This document shows positions 44,618 to 52,250 of a stretch of 64,000 bases of DNA, piece after piece. Below the pieces are notes generated by a model. That model had not been told where the DNA came from and ran no database searches. It worked only from the letters and a program-made list of their open reading frames with translations. The first letter of the stretch is position 1. Each line of letters begins with the position of its first letter. Position numbers and translations under genes: made by a program. This DNA is from RHLJ01 sp965242845 (GTDB lineage Bacteria; Bacteroidota; Rhodothermia; Balneolales; Balneolaceae): positions 372,001 through 436,000 of the forward strand of contig CBDETC010000002.1 of NCBI GenBank assembly GCA_965242845.1, in the 5' to 3' direction.

Positions 44618-45349
44618 TTATCCCGGAATTAAATCACAGAACCGGAACCCCATCTTCCTAGGGTCTGTTTCGTTTGATAACCTGCAATCATTGCTATCCG
44701 GATCAGGGTTATTATACCTTTTCAACACCTTCTCTCCTATTGTAAATGGGATAGGAGTGTTGAAAATAGGACCATCAAATACAAAACTGTGGAACTCTCC
44801 ATATTCACCGCACGGATCTACCCCTTCCGGAAGATCATTCACAAATTCGTGATCGATCAGACGACCTACAAACTCCTCTCCCAGTACTTCTTCTTTCACG
44901 CATACGGTAATCGCTTTAAAACCCAGCTCAATAAATTCATGCACCAGTTCCCGTGTATCTCTTTTCCAAAGCGGAAAAGCCGTATCAAATCCCACCTTAC
45001 TTAGTTGATCAACCCTGTATTGTTTCAAGTCTTCCAAAAAGATATCTCCAAATATAGAATGCGTAAAGCCTTCACCTTTATAGTGATTCATGGTTTCAGC
45101 CATAGCCGAGTTATACTCTTCCATAGAAGGCATTTCTGGCAGTTGAATAGCAAAGAGGGGAATATTGAGCGAATGAGCCTGCATCTCAATCAGCTCCTGC
45201 CTTACGCCGTGCATAGCTAAGCGATTATTTCCTCCGTTTACTGTGCTTAGCAACGATTCAATGGAATAATTGGGATTATTTAGGATATGATAAAGAGCGA
45301 GAGAACTATCCTTTCCCCCGCTCCAGTTAAATATCGATTTATGAATCAT
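44618..45349 (-). CDS. Dph6/MJ0570-like ATP pyrophosphatase in the cobalamin locus
   Basis: A 243-residue N-type ATP pyrophosphatase with PP-loop SGGKDS (residues 10-15), LSTVNGGNNRLAMHGVR, IFGDIFLEDLKQYRV and CGEYGEFHSFVFDGP. These are hallmarks of the diphthine-ammonia ligase (Dph6) / MJ0570 family. In archaea and eukaryotes Dph6 uses ATP and ammonia to amidate diphthine on EF2, a modification bacteria lack, so a different substrate is expected here. The start overlaps the stop of the BtuF-like gene by 4 nt and the set is headed by a B12 riboswitch, so I infer a role in corrinoid handling. This role is not established. Confidence 0.8.
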   Translation of the reverse strand: MIHKSIFNWSGGKDSSLALYHILNNPNYSIESLLSTVNGGNNRLAMHGVRQELIEMQAHSLNIPLFAIQLPEMPSMEEYNSAMAETMNHYKGEGFTHSIFGDIFLEDLKQYRVDQLSKVGFDTAFPLWKRDTRELVHEFIELGFKAITVCVKEEVLGEEFVGRLIDHEFVNDLPEGVDPCGEYGEFHSFVFDGPIFNTPIPFTIGEKVLKRYNNPDPDSNDCRLSNETDPRKMGFRFCDLIPG

Positions 45350-46284
45350 TTTCGCCTGACTTTAACTGACTGAATGGATTCCACCTTATGAGAGAGCTTC
45401 TGTGGAGTGGTAAAAATCTCCGGGTGAAATAAAGAAGCAAGTACTTCTATCCCATCTACAAGAGTTCCTGCTGAAGACTGAGTGAACAGATCAAAATCAA
45501 CCAGGTAAACTTCTCCGTTTCTTACTGCTGAGACCTGATCCCAACCTTCCTTGCCAGTTAGGATATCGAATTCTTCAGTTGCTCTTTCGATAGTAAACCC
45601 GCAAGGAGCAATGACTAATACTTCGGGATCGTATTTAGCAATTCTATCCCATTCCATTCGGATGCTGTCGCCGGAAGGGTTGGAAAGCATGTCAACACCA
45701 CCTGCATATCCAATTTGATGAGGAATCCAATGCCCGCAATTATAAATCGGATCAATCCACTCTAGTAAAGAAACCCTTCTGGGAAGAGCCTTATGCCCTC
45801 GAAGTGTATCTATGATTCCATCTATGCGCTTTTGGAGGCCACCCAAATATTCATAAGCAACCTCTTCTCTTCCTAGTGCTTTGGCAATAGTGATGGCATT
45901 ATCGAATACATCGTGAAGTGATTGTGGAGTGAGGGAAATCAACTCAGGTTTCTTGGGAAGTTTTGCTACTGCTCTTGAAGTACATTCTGTATCAATCTGG
46001 CAAACATCACATACATCCTGGGTAAAAATTACATCAGGAGCAATATCGTGAAGTAGCTCTTCATCTACGTAATAGAGGCTCTTTCCACTCGCTTTGCTCG
46101 CTGAAAATATGTTATCGATTTCTTTGCTGGAATAATTTTTCCCCTCCAATACACACCGAACAACCGGGGGCTTTTCTTGTAGAGCCTGCTCAGGGCATTC
46201 GAAGGTGACGCCCTCCAACAGTTCATCCAAACCCATATCATATATCATCTGCGTGGCAGCAGGTAAAAAAGAACACGCTTTCAT
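45346..46284 (-). CDS. BtuF-like cobalamin-binding protein lacking a signal peptide
   Basis: A 312-residue protein of the periplasmic-binding fold used for cobalamin and ferric siderophores. It begins SFLPAATQMIYDMGLDELLEG with no signal sequence ahead, so it should be cytoplasmic. A conserved segment TQDVCDVCQIDTEC carries clustered cysteines. Transport-type BtuF is exported and works with BtuCD; no BtuC or BtuD gene occurs in this cluster. Its position between a membrane protein and a Dph6-like ligase suggests it carries or presents a corrinoid inside the cell. That role is an inference. Confidence 0.8.
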   Translation of the reverse strand: MKACSFLPAATQMIYDMGLDELLEGVTFECPEQALQEKPPVVRCVLEGKNYSSKEIDNIFSASKASGKSLYYVDEELLHDIAPDVIFTQDVCDVCQIDTECTSRAVAKLPKKPELISLTPQSLHDVFDNAITIAKALGREEVAYEYLGGLQKRIDGIIDTLRGHKALPRRVSLLEWIDPIYNCGHWIPHQIGYAGGVDMLSNPSGDSIRMEWDRIAKYDPEVLVIAPCGFTIERATEEFDILTGKEGWDQVSAVRNGEVYLVDFDLFTQSSAGTLVDGIEVLASLFHPEIFTTPQKLSHKVESIQSVKVRRK

Positions 46285-46287
46285 AGT

Positions 46288-46872
46288 CTAAGAAGTAACG
46301 GGTTTGGGTTGAAGAAATGGAAATTTATAGGCAGCCCATTCAAAGGAACCGAATAATAAAACTCCATAAATCAAAGTACCTCCCAGGAATCTAAACTCGT
46401 AAGGAATTGCCGCTACCAGGCATGCCCAAAAACCAGCCAGGGTTTGCGGGTAAATAGAACTTCCCAGCCAAACTCCGATATCTGTCACAATCCAGTGAAT
46501 AAAAACGATAAGTACTGAAGAGCCTAAAAAACGGATTACGCTTTTGTTGGGATGGAGCCATTTTCCTACCAAAACCATAAGTGCAAAAGCCCCATAAACC
46601 CAAATAAATCCGTCATAGAACAGCTTCCACTCTCCGAAGAAAATGAACCGATTCATGAAAATATCACTGATCCAAATGGTAAGAAGTGGAAAGGCATAAC
46701 CTTTCCAGCTTCTAAAATATACTCCCCCAAATAAAGCCATGGCACCAAGTGGAGAAAAGTTACTCAGGATAGATACTTCACCAGAAAATGAAATAAAAAA
46801 TCTCCAGGCTCCTGTAATCATAACGAAAAGGAACAGTACAATAGAACGGGAGTCGATTAACGGTTTCTTCAT
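46288..46872 (-). CDS. DUF6580-like integral membrane protein, probable vitamin transport component
   Basis: A 194-residue protein with five or six hydrophobic helices and polar loops, including an early NFSPLGAMALFGGVYF and a later IPYEFRFLGGTLIYGVLLFG. The size and layout resemble DUF6580 and the S-components of ECF vitamin transporters. It lies 3 nt from the BtuF-like gene and 10 nt from btuB, under the B12 riboswitch. I infer inner membrane passage of cobalamin or a precursor. An ECF energising module is not encoded here. Confidence 0.7.
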   Translation of the reverse strand: MKKPLIDSRSIVLFLFVMITGAWRFFISFSGEVSILSNFSPLGAMALFGGVYFRSWKGYAFPLLTIWISDIFMNRFIFFGEWKLFYDGFIWVYGAFALMVLVGKWLHPNKSVIRFLGSSVLIVFIHWIVTDIGVWLGSSIYPQTLAGFWACLVAAIPYEFRFLGGTLIYGVLLFGSFEWAAYKFPFLQPKPVTS

Positions 46873-46882
46873 AACTATAAGA

Positions 46883-48763
46883 TTAAAGCCTGAACCGAGC
46901 GCCTAACTGAGCCGCCAGACCTATTGTATTGAAGCCATATACCTCGGTGTAATCTGTATTAAACAGGTTTTTTATATCGACAAAGGTGGTAACAGCTCCA
47001 TCCAAAAACTGATATTCGGCATACGCATTGATTAGTGTATATGCGTCCAAGGTTACTTCCGTACTGCTAAAATCAGATAGGTCAAAAAACAGATCTGCTC
47101 TTTCACCAACATATTCTCCATTCACGGAAACGGATAGTTCAGGAAGAGGCCGAAAGTTGAGACCCAACCCGATATGGTGATCTGGTCTTCGAAGTAAATT
47201 ATCTGATGTAGTTGGATCACCTATAAAATCTACAGAGGTACGTTCTCCATCCAGATATGTGTAGCTACCACTCACACTAAGTTCATCACTCACTCTAAAT
47301 CGAAGTGTGGTTTCTACTCCTATATCTTCTTGTTTATCCTGGTTTATATATCCAGCGCCGGTAAATGCGATTACATCTTCAATATTTCTTGTGAAGAAAT
47401 TGAACGAACCGGTAAGTCTGTTTTCTAACAAATAAACTTCAAGACCTGAATTGAAATAAACACTTTCTTCAGGATCCAGGTCAGGATTAGCACCAAATGG
47501 TCCAAATAGTTCTGCAATGGTAGGAGCTTTGAATCCTGTTCCATAAGAAACCAACACCCTTACATCAGGAATTATATAATAGCTCCCTGAAATTGAATAG
47601 GTCGTATTTGAGCCATATTCACTGTGCTCATTCAGCCTAAGCCCTGCTTCCACACTGAAACCATTCCAGCTGGTTAGTAAAGCATTTAGATAAGGGCTGA
47701 GTATATCTGCCGTTGGGATAGCATCACCACCTATTTCCATATTCTGATAATTAACTCCACCCAGTATTTTGGTGTATTCATTAACCTGGTAAGTCGCAAA
47801 AATATCCGCATTCTGAAGTTTTCCTATAAACTCGGAAGTACCGAAAGCACTATTGAAAATCTGTTCGCTGCTTGTATAATTATAACCTGCATCAACTGAA
47901 AAATTTCCAGTAGCATAGCTAGCTTGAATTCCTGGATTTACCAATGAGGACTCATAGGTTTCCGTGCCATCCGTGAATGACCCGGAATCATAATCCCCTT
48001 CAAATCCAGTGTAGTTGAAAAATGGGCTAATGCTTAATCCTTCTGCTGGTTTAATGGACGTTCTAACAGCCAATGCATTCCTGTCAAAACTATCATCATC
48101 AAAACCACCTACGTCATCACGATCTTCTGCTTCACTAATACCTCCAGAACCTTCCCGGCTGAAATTGATAGAATAGCTGCCTTCATTTTGTGATCCACTC
48201 ACTCCAAAAGCCGTCTTGTAATTTCCATAGGAACCGTATGAAGCCGTACCATTTAACTGAACATCCGTATTAGCAGGTTTTTTTGTCACAATGTTCACTA
48301 CTCCTGCAATGGCATCCGTACCATAAAGAGTCGAGATGCTTCCTTTTACAATCTCGATTCGTTCCACATTGTCCAGCGAAAAGTTGCGCAAGTCCGATGC
48401 TCCTCCCAAACCATTTGGATCGTTTACGGCTAAACCATCTACAAGAATTAGCGTGTATTTTGAAGCAGCTCCCTGTACATATAATGACTTATCTTTACCA
48501 GGATTACTAAACGCTCCGTTTACCAATAATCCTGCTTGTTCTGAAAGTAATTGGGAGATGTCTTTTCCTGCACTTCGCGATATGATATCCTGACCAATTA
48601 CAAGTACCGGTTTAGTGGTTGCACGAAGTGCAGTTGGAATTTTAGATGCAGTAACGAATATATCGTCAAATTGGAGAGTATCAGCGACCTGCTGAGTGGG
48701 TTGTGCGTGAACAGATAGGCTGCACAACAAGCCTAATAGTAGTAATGTGTTAATTTTGCTCAT
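46883..48763 (-). CDS. btuB: TonB-dependent cobalamin receptor (BtuB-like)
   Basis: A 626-residue outer membrane receptor with a signal peptide ending SVHAQ (about 20). The TonB box/plug region includes FDDIFVTASKIP, and KGSISTLYGTDAIAGVVNI is the classical plug signature. About 22 barrel strands follow, ending in an aromatic Phe-Arg-Leu strand (QLGARFRL). It should import cobalamin or related corrinoids across the outer membrane with TonB energy; the cobalamin riboswitch directly upstream supports the substrate. The ATG at 48763 fits the signal peptide. The frame stays open into the riboswitch up to 48895 but those codons are unlikely to be translated. Confidence 0.9.
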   Translation of the reverse strand: MSKINTLLLLGLLCSLSVHAQPTQQVADTLQFDDIFVTASKIPTALRATTKPVLVIGQDIISRSAGKDISQLLSEQAGLLVNGAFSNPGKDKSLYVQGAASKYTLILVDGLAVNDPNGLGGASDLRNFSLDNVERIEIVKGSISTLYGTDAIAGVVNIVTKKPANTDVQLNGTASYGSYGNYKTAFGVSGSQNEGSYSINFSREGSGGISEAEDRDDVGGFDDDSFDRNALAVRTSIKPAEGLSISPFFNYTGFEGDYDSGSFTDGTETYESSLVNPGIQASYATGNFSVDAGYNYTSSEQIFNSAFGTSEFIGKLQNADIFATYQVNEYTKILGGVNYQNMEIGGDAIPTADILSPYLNALLTSWNGFSVEAGLRLNEHSEYGSNTTYSISGSYYIIPDVRVLVSYGTGFKAPTIAELFGPFGANPDLDPEESVYFNSGLEVYLLENRLTGSFNFFTRNIEDVIAFTGAGYINQDKQEDIGVETTLRFRVSDELSVSGSYTYLDGERTSVDFIGDPTTSDNLLRRPDHHIGLGLNFRPLPELSVSVNGEYVGERADLFFDLSDFSSTEVTLDAYTLINAYAEYQFLDGAVTTFVDIKNLFNTDYTEVYGFNTIGLAAQLGARFRL

Positions 48764-48780
48764 GGTTTTAAAATTATGTG

Positions 48781-48855
48781 TTAACCGATGAGCTTTCGAT
48801 AAAAAAGTGTGGAAACGATGGGGCTGCCGGTTCCTAGAGCCAGCAATCGAACCAT
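48781..48855 (-). CDS. Possible 24-residue leader ORF between B12 riboswitch and btuB
   Basis: The frame reads MVRLLALGTGSPIVS then TLFYRKLIG and stops 17 nt before the btuB ATG. A purine-rich GGAGGAAGGG (48864-48873, minus strand) lies just upstream of its ATG at 48855, a better ribosome-binding site than any near btuB. It overlaps the riboswitch expression-platform hairpin, so its translation could be B12-controlled and coupled to btuB. It may equally be chance; there is no homology support. Confidence 0.3.
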   Translation of the reverse strand: MVRLLALGTGSPIVSTLFYRKLIG

Positions 48856-48864
48856 TCCCGGCCC
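48820..48864 (-). promoter_or_regulatory. Expression-platform hairpin of the cobalamin riboswitch
   Basis: On the minus strand, GGGCCGG pairs with CCGGCAGCCC (2-nt bulge) and, inside it, GGTTC pairs with GAACC, leaving a loop of about 15 nt. The stem begins next to GGAGGAAGGG and covers the ATG of the 24-codon leader ORF. No T-run follows, so control is more likely at translation initiation than by termination. Confidence 0.5.
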
Positions 48865-48890
48865 TTCCTCCGAAAGCCTGAATTCTGAAA

Positions 48891-49062
48891 TGCAAATAGG
48901 CAGGTCTTCTGGCTCACTCTTCATCAACGGCCTTCCCATCCTGACAAGTCAGGACAGTGGCAATGTTAGGTTGATGATCTTCTGAGTTTACAGCTACGGG
49001 GATAGCTCCGGATTTGCACCGGATTCCCTATTATTTTTTCTGTAAAGAAAAAACCTATTGCA
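48891..49062 (-). promoter_or_regulatory. Cobalamin (B12) riboswitch aptamer
   Basis: Read on the minus strand: GGGAATCCGGTGCAAATCC, then CTATCCCCGTAGCTGT, and finally the B12 box AGCCAGAAGACCTGCC (48901-48916) appear in order, as in cobalamin riboswitches. P1 can form between TGCAATAGG (49054-49062) and CCTATTTGCA (48891-48900). It lies upstream of btuB and should lower expression of the B12 genes when adenosylcobalamin is plentiful. Together with its platform and the leader ORF it accounts for the 349-bp space between dprA and btuB. Confidence 0.93.
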
Positions 49063-49112
49063 CGGCAATGATATAGGAATTTGCCGGGGATGTCAATTAG
49101 GAAATCTGACCC

Positions 49113-50240
49113 TTACTTTAACTCGAACATCTTTCCGGCCTTTTGAATTACTATACCCTTCATCTCAAGTTGGAGCAAATTTACCAGCAATTGGCTTACA
49201 TTTTCAGAAAGAGTATCCGCCAGGGTATCGATTTGAAGAGCTCCTTTTTCCAGGGTTTCGCAGATTTTCTTATCAAGCTTGCTCAAGTCTTCTTTTCTCC
49301 ACGGTGCTACGGGTTTAGGAATTGGTTTAACATCACTTTTTTTATTCTGAGTGATAGGTAATTCGTCAAGAATATCATGTACAGACTGAACCAGCTTAGC
49401 CGCTCCTGTCTTAATCAAATAATTGCATCCGGTTCCGGAAGCGTTCTCCAGTGTATGTGGAATGGTAAATACTTCCCGGTTTTGATCGAGCGCTAAATCA
49501 GCGGTAATCATACTACCTCCTTGAATCCCAGATTCAGCAACCAAAACCCCCAGGCTTAGGCCACTTACAATCCTGTTTCGGATAGGAAAATTTCCTGCTT
49601 CCGGTTTTGTTCCAGGAGGGAATTCTGTAATAACTGCTCCTCCATTCATCACAATTTTATTTGCTAACTCTGCATTGCTTCGTGGGTACAAATTGTCCAT
49701 ACCAGATCCCAGTACGGCTACTGTTGATGCTTTGACCTCAAGAGCTGCTTCATGCGCTATGCTGTCTATTCCCTCAGCCAAACCGCTATAGATGCAAAGC
49801 CCCTCTTTACCTAGTTCTTTGGAAAGCTTTTCAGCCATTTTTCTCCCATAAGAAGTAGTATTTCGGGTTCCTATTATTGCTACACCAGGTTTCGAAAGAG
49901 CAGAAACCTTCCCTTTTATCCAAAACAAAACAGGCGGGTCGTATATCTGTTTAAGAAGTTCCGGGTAATCTGGATCGATTAGGGTAACAATTCTGGATCG
50001 GGTTTTTTCTGTATTCCTTAGCAGACAGTCTACTTCATCCCATTTATTGAAAGACAAAATGGACAAGGCGGAGGCTTCGCCGATTCCTTCAACCTGACAA
50101 AGCTCTTGCTTGGTTACCGAAAAAATAGAGCCCGGATCTTTGACAGTTTGAACGAGCTGTTTAACTCGCTTAGGACCGAGCCCACTTATAAGACTTAGAG
50201 CAAGTAATGTTCTAAGATTCTGAGTTGAGTTCTTTTGCAT
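49113..50240 (-). CDS. dprA: DNA-processing protein DprA
   Basis: A 375-residue protein with an N-terminal helix-hairpin-helix/SAM-like region (LISGLGPKRVKQLV), the DprA Rossmann-like core and a C-terminal winged-helix-like domain. The core carries IGTRNTTSYG, YSGLAEGIDSIAHEAAL, FPIRNRIVSGLS and SGIQGGSMITADLA. DprA protects incoming single-stranded DNA and loads RecA during natural transformation. The start overlaps the obgE end by 29 nt, so a shorter start is possible. Confidence 0.93.
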   Translation of the reverse strand: MQKNSTQNLRTLLALSLISGLGPKRVKQLVQTVKDPGSIFSVTKQELCQVEGIGEASALSILSFNKWDEVDCLLRNTEKTRSRIVTLIDPDYPELLKQIYDPPVLFWIKGKVSALSKPGVAIIGTRNTTSYGRKMAEKLSKELGKEGLCIYSGLAEGIDSIAHEAALEVKASTVAVLGSGMDNLYPRSNAELANKIVMNGGAVITEFPPGTKPEAGNFPIRNRIVSGLSLGVLVAESGIQGGSMITADLALDQNREVFTIPHTLENASGTGCNYLIKTGAAKLVQSVHDILDELPITQNKKSDVKPIPKPVAPWRKEDLSKLDKKICETLEKGALQIDTLADTLSENVSQLLVNLLQLEMKGIVIQKAGKMFELK

Positions 50241-51213
50241 GTTGTATGAGTCCCCAAAGGGTTTCCCTTAGTTCATCAATACCATGACCAGTAGCCGACG
50301 AAATATGAATAACGGGAATTTCCTCATCAATTTGCAACTCTTCTTCCAACTTAAACCCTTGTTTTAAATCCATCTTAGTAATAGCTAGCACAGATGGCTT
50401 ATCCAACAGATCGGGGCGATAGGATTTAAGCTCGTTCCGAAGCGCTTCGTATTCGTATTCAATATCTGTTTCAGCACTTACCATAAAGAGCAGCACATTA
50501 TTACGCTCTATATGCCGAAGGAATTGAATCCCCAACCCTTTCCCCTGATGCGCTTCTTCAATAATTCCGGGGATATCTGCCATCACAAAACTTCGATAAT
50601 CGGAAAAGGTGACTACTCCTAAATTTGGTTCGAGAGTAGTAAAAGGGTAATCAGCTATTTTAGGCTTTGCTTCTGAGAGCGCTGAGAGTAAAGTACTCTT
50701 ACCCGCATTAGGAAAACCTACTAGTCCAACATCGGCAATTAGCTTAAGCTCTAATTCAACAACCCGTTCTTCTCCTGGTTTTCCTTCCTGGGCAAACTGA
50801 GGGGTTTGATTAGTGGAACTGCGAAAATGCCAGTTTCCTAAGCCTCCTTTACCACCTTCAGCTATTACTAACTTTTGGTCATCTTCCGTGATTTCTCCCA
50901 ATCTCTCTCTGGAATCTGCATCAAAAGCTACGGTTCCGAGAGGTACTTCCAGAATGATGTCTTCTCCATCAGCGCCGGTTTTTCGGCTTTTAGATCCATG
51001 CACTCCCGCTTTAGCCTTTATATACTTCTTATACCTTAAATCCAGGATGGTATTAAGCTGGGCATTCCCTTTCAGTACAATGTTTCCGCCTCTGCCTCCA
51101 TCGCCACCATCAGGGCCTCCTTTAGGTACAAACTTCTCTCTCCTAAAATGGGCAGACCCATCTCCGCCACGTCCGGCGGTAACATAAATTTTAGCGTAGT
51201 CTGCGAATCTCAT
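50212..51213 (-). CDS. obgE: Obg family GTPase
   Basis: A 333-residue protein with the glycine-rich Obg fold at residues 1-158 (GRGGDGSAHFRREKFVPKGG) and a Ras-like GTPase domain. G1 is GFPNAGKST (166-174), G3 is DIPG, and G4 is the variant TKMD. Obg binds the 50S subunit and links ribosome assembly to growth. It lacks the C-terminal extension of the longest Obg proteins. It is not next to rplU-rpmA but lies with dprA and accD. An 18-bp inverted repeat precedes its start by 13 nt. Confidence 0.95.
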   Translation of the reverse strand: MRFADYAKIYVTAGRGGDGSAHFRREKFVPKGGPDGGDGGRGGNIVLKGNAQLNTILDLRYKKYIKAKAGVHGSKSRKTGADGEDIILEVPLGTVAFDADSRERLGEITEDDQKLVIAEGGKGGLGNWHFRSSTNQTPQFAQEGKPGEERVVELELKLIADVGLVGFPNAGKSTLLSALSEAKPKIADYPFTTLEPNLGVVTFSDYRSFVMADIPGIIEEAHQGKGLGIQFLRHIERNNVLLFMVSAETDIEYEYEALRNELKSYRPDLLDKPSVLAITKMDLKQGFKLEEELQIDEEIPVIHISSATGHGIDELRETLWGLIQHAKELNSES

Positions 51214-51226
51214 TGTTTTGGTTATG

Positions 51227-51274
51227 GTTATTAGTTATTGGTTAATGGGATACTAGTAACCAATAACTAATAAC
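51227..51274. repeat. Perfect 18-bp inverted repeat upstream of obgE
   Basis: GTTATTAGTTATTGGTTA (51227-51244) and TAACCAATAACTAATAAC (51257-51274) are exact reverse complements separated by 12 nt. The element sits between accD and obgE, 13 nt before the obgE start, and is almost entirely A/T with no T-run. It could be a leader hairpin, a protein-binding palindrome or a small dispersed element. Confidence 0.75.
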
Positions 51275-51302
51275 AGCTTTAAACTTCAGTGGGGTTGAAG
51301 AG

Positions 51303-52148
51303 CTACTTTTTATTCAGAACCAGTTTAAGCAGCTTCGTCAGCTTTGATTTCATTTGTGTTCTTGGCACGATAAAATCCAGGAAACCATGCTCAAGCAGGT
51401 ATTCGGCAGTTTGGAATCCTTCAGGAAGGTCTCGACCAATTGTTTGCCGAACTACTCTTGGTCCAGCAAAAGCAATAAGAGCTCCTGGCTCCGCAATATT
51501 GAAATCACCTAACATGGCATAACTTGCCGTAACTCCACCAGTAGTGGGGTTAGTTAAATATGAAATGAATGGAATTCCCTCTTCATCTAATTGAGCAAGC
51601 TTTGCAGATGTCTTTGCCATCTGCATTAAACTGAGTACACTCTCCATCATCCTGGCACCACCAGTCTGAGAGATGATAATAAGTGGAACCTTTTTCTCCC
51701 GTGCATGATCAATCGCGATTCCAAGTCGCTCGCCAACCACGGATCCCATACTTCCACCAATAAATCCAAAGTCCATGCATCCCACTACCAGGTCCACCCC
51801 ATTCATTTTACCAACTGCAACTCTTGCTGCATCGCTTAGACCTGTTTTCTTTTGGGAATCTTCTAAACGATCGGTGTATTTCTTCCGGTCTGTGAATGTC
51901 AGCGGGTCTGTGGGAAGAACATCATTACCAATTTCTTTGAACTTCCCTTTATCAAAAATTATATCGAAATATTCCTTGCTCCCGATTCTAAAGTGATACC
52001 CACTAAGGGGGTCCACAAATAAATTGTCTTCTAGCTCCCTCCGATGAATGGTTTCCCCCGTAGCGGGTACTTTCACCCAAACGCCTTCCGGCATTTCCTT
52101 TCTTTCAGAGGTTTGAATGTTTTCGTCTTTTCTTTTAAACCAGGACAT
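51303..52148 (-). CDS. accD: Acetyl-CoA carboxylase carboxyltransferase subunit beta
   Basis: A 281-residue carboxyltransferase beginning MSWFKRKDENIQTSE. It has VVGCMDFGFIGGSMGSVVGE, ISQTGGARMMESVLSLMQMA, DPTTGG-like NPTTGGVTASYAMLGD and AGPRVVRQTIGRDLPEGFQT. With AccA it transfers carboxylate from carboxybiotin to acetyl-CoA, the first step of fatty acid synthesis. The N-terminal zinc ribbon has lost its four cysteines (the KCxxC and CPKC positions read VPATGE and DPLSGY), as in other Bacteroidota AccD proteins. I start at 52148 by similarity; longer starts exist at 52157 and 52196. Confidence 0.92.
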   Translation of the reverse strand: MSWFKRKDENIQTSERKEMPEGVWVKVPATGETIHRRELEDNLFVDPLSGYHFRIGSKEYFDIIFDKGKFKEIGNDVLPTDPLTFTDRKKYTDRLEDSQKKTGLSDAARVAVGKMNGVDLVVGCMDFGFIGGSMGSVVGERLGIAIDHAREKKVPLIIISQTGGARMMESVLSLMQMAKTSAKLAQLDEEGIPFISYLTNPTTGGVTASYAMLGDFNIAEPGALIAFAGPRVVRQTIGRDLPEGFQTAEYLLEHGFLDFIVPRTQMKSKLTKLLKLVLNKK

Positions 52149-52250
52149 AGACTCCATTTTGAAAATTTCGTCAAAAATAAAGATTCTCGGAATCAATTAG
52201 GAATGAGATTCACTCCTTTTGCTTAAGCTTTGTATAGCTTACTATTCACT

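Noticed and set aside
48764..48895. In-frame extension of btuB through the riboswitch (start at 48895)
   Set aside because: The added 44 codons coincide with the riboswitch platform and B12-box side, and they precede a good signal peptide at 48763.
49046..49077. Simple terminator for dprA
   Set aside because: The T-run is also the P3-like arm of the riboswitch and the stem shares the P1 strand, so I describe it only as a competing hairpin.
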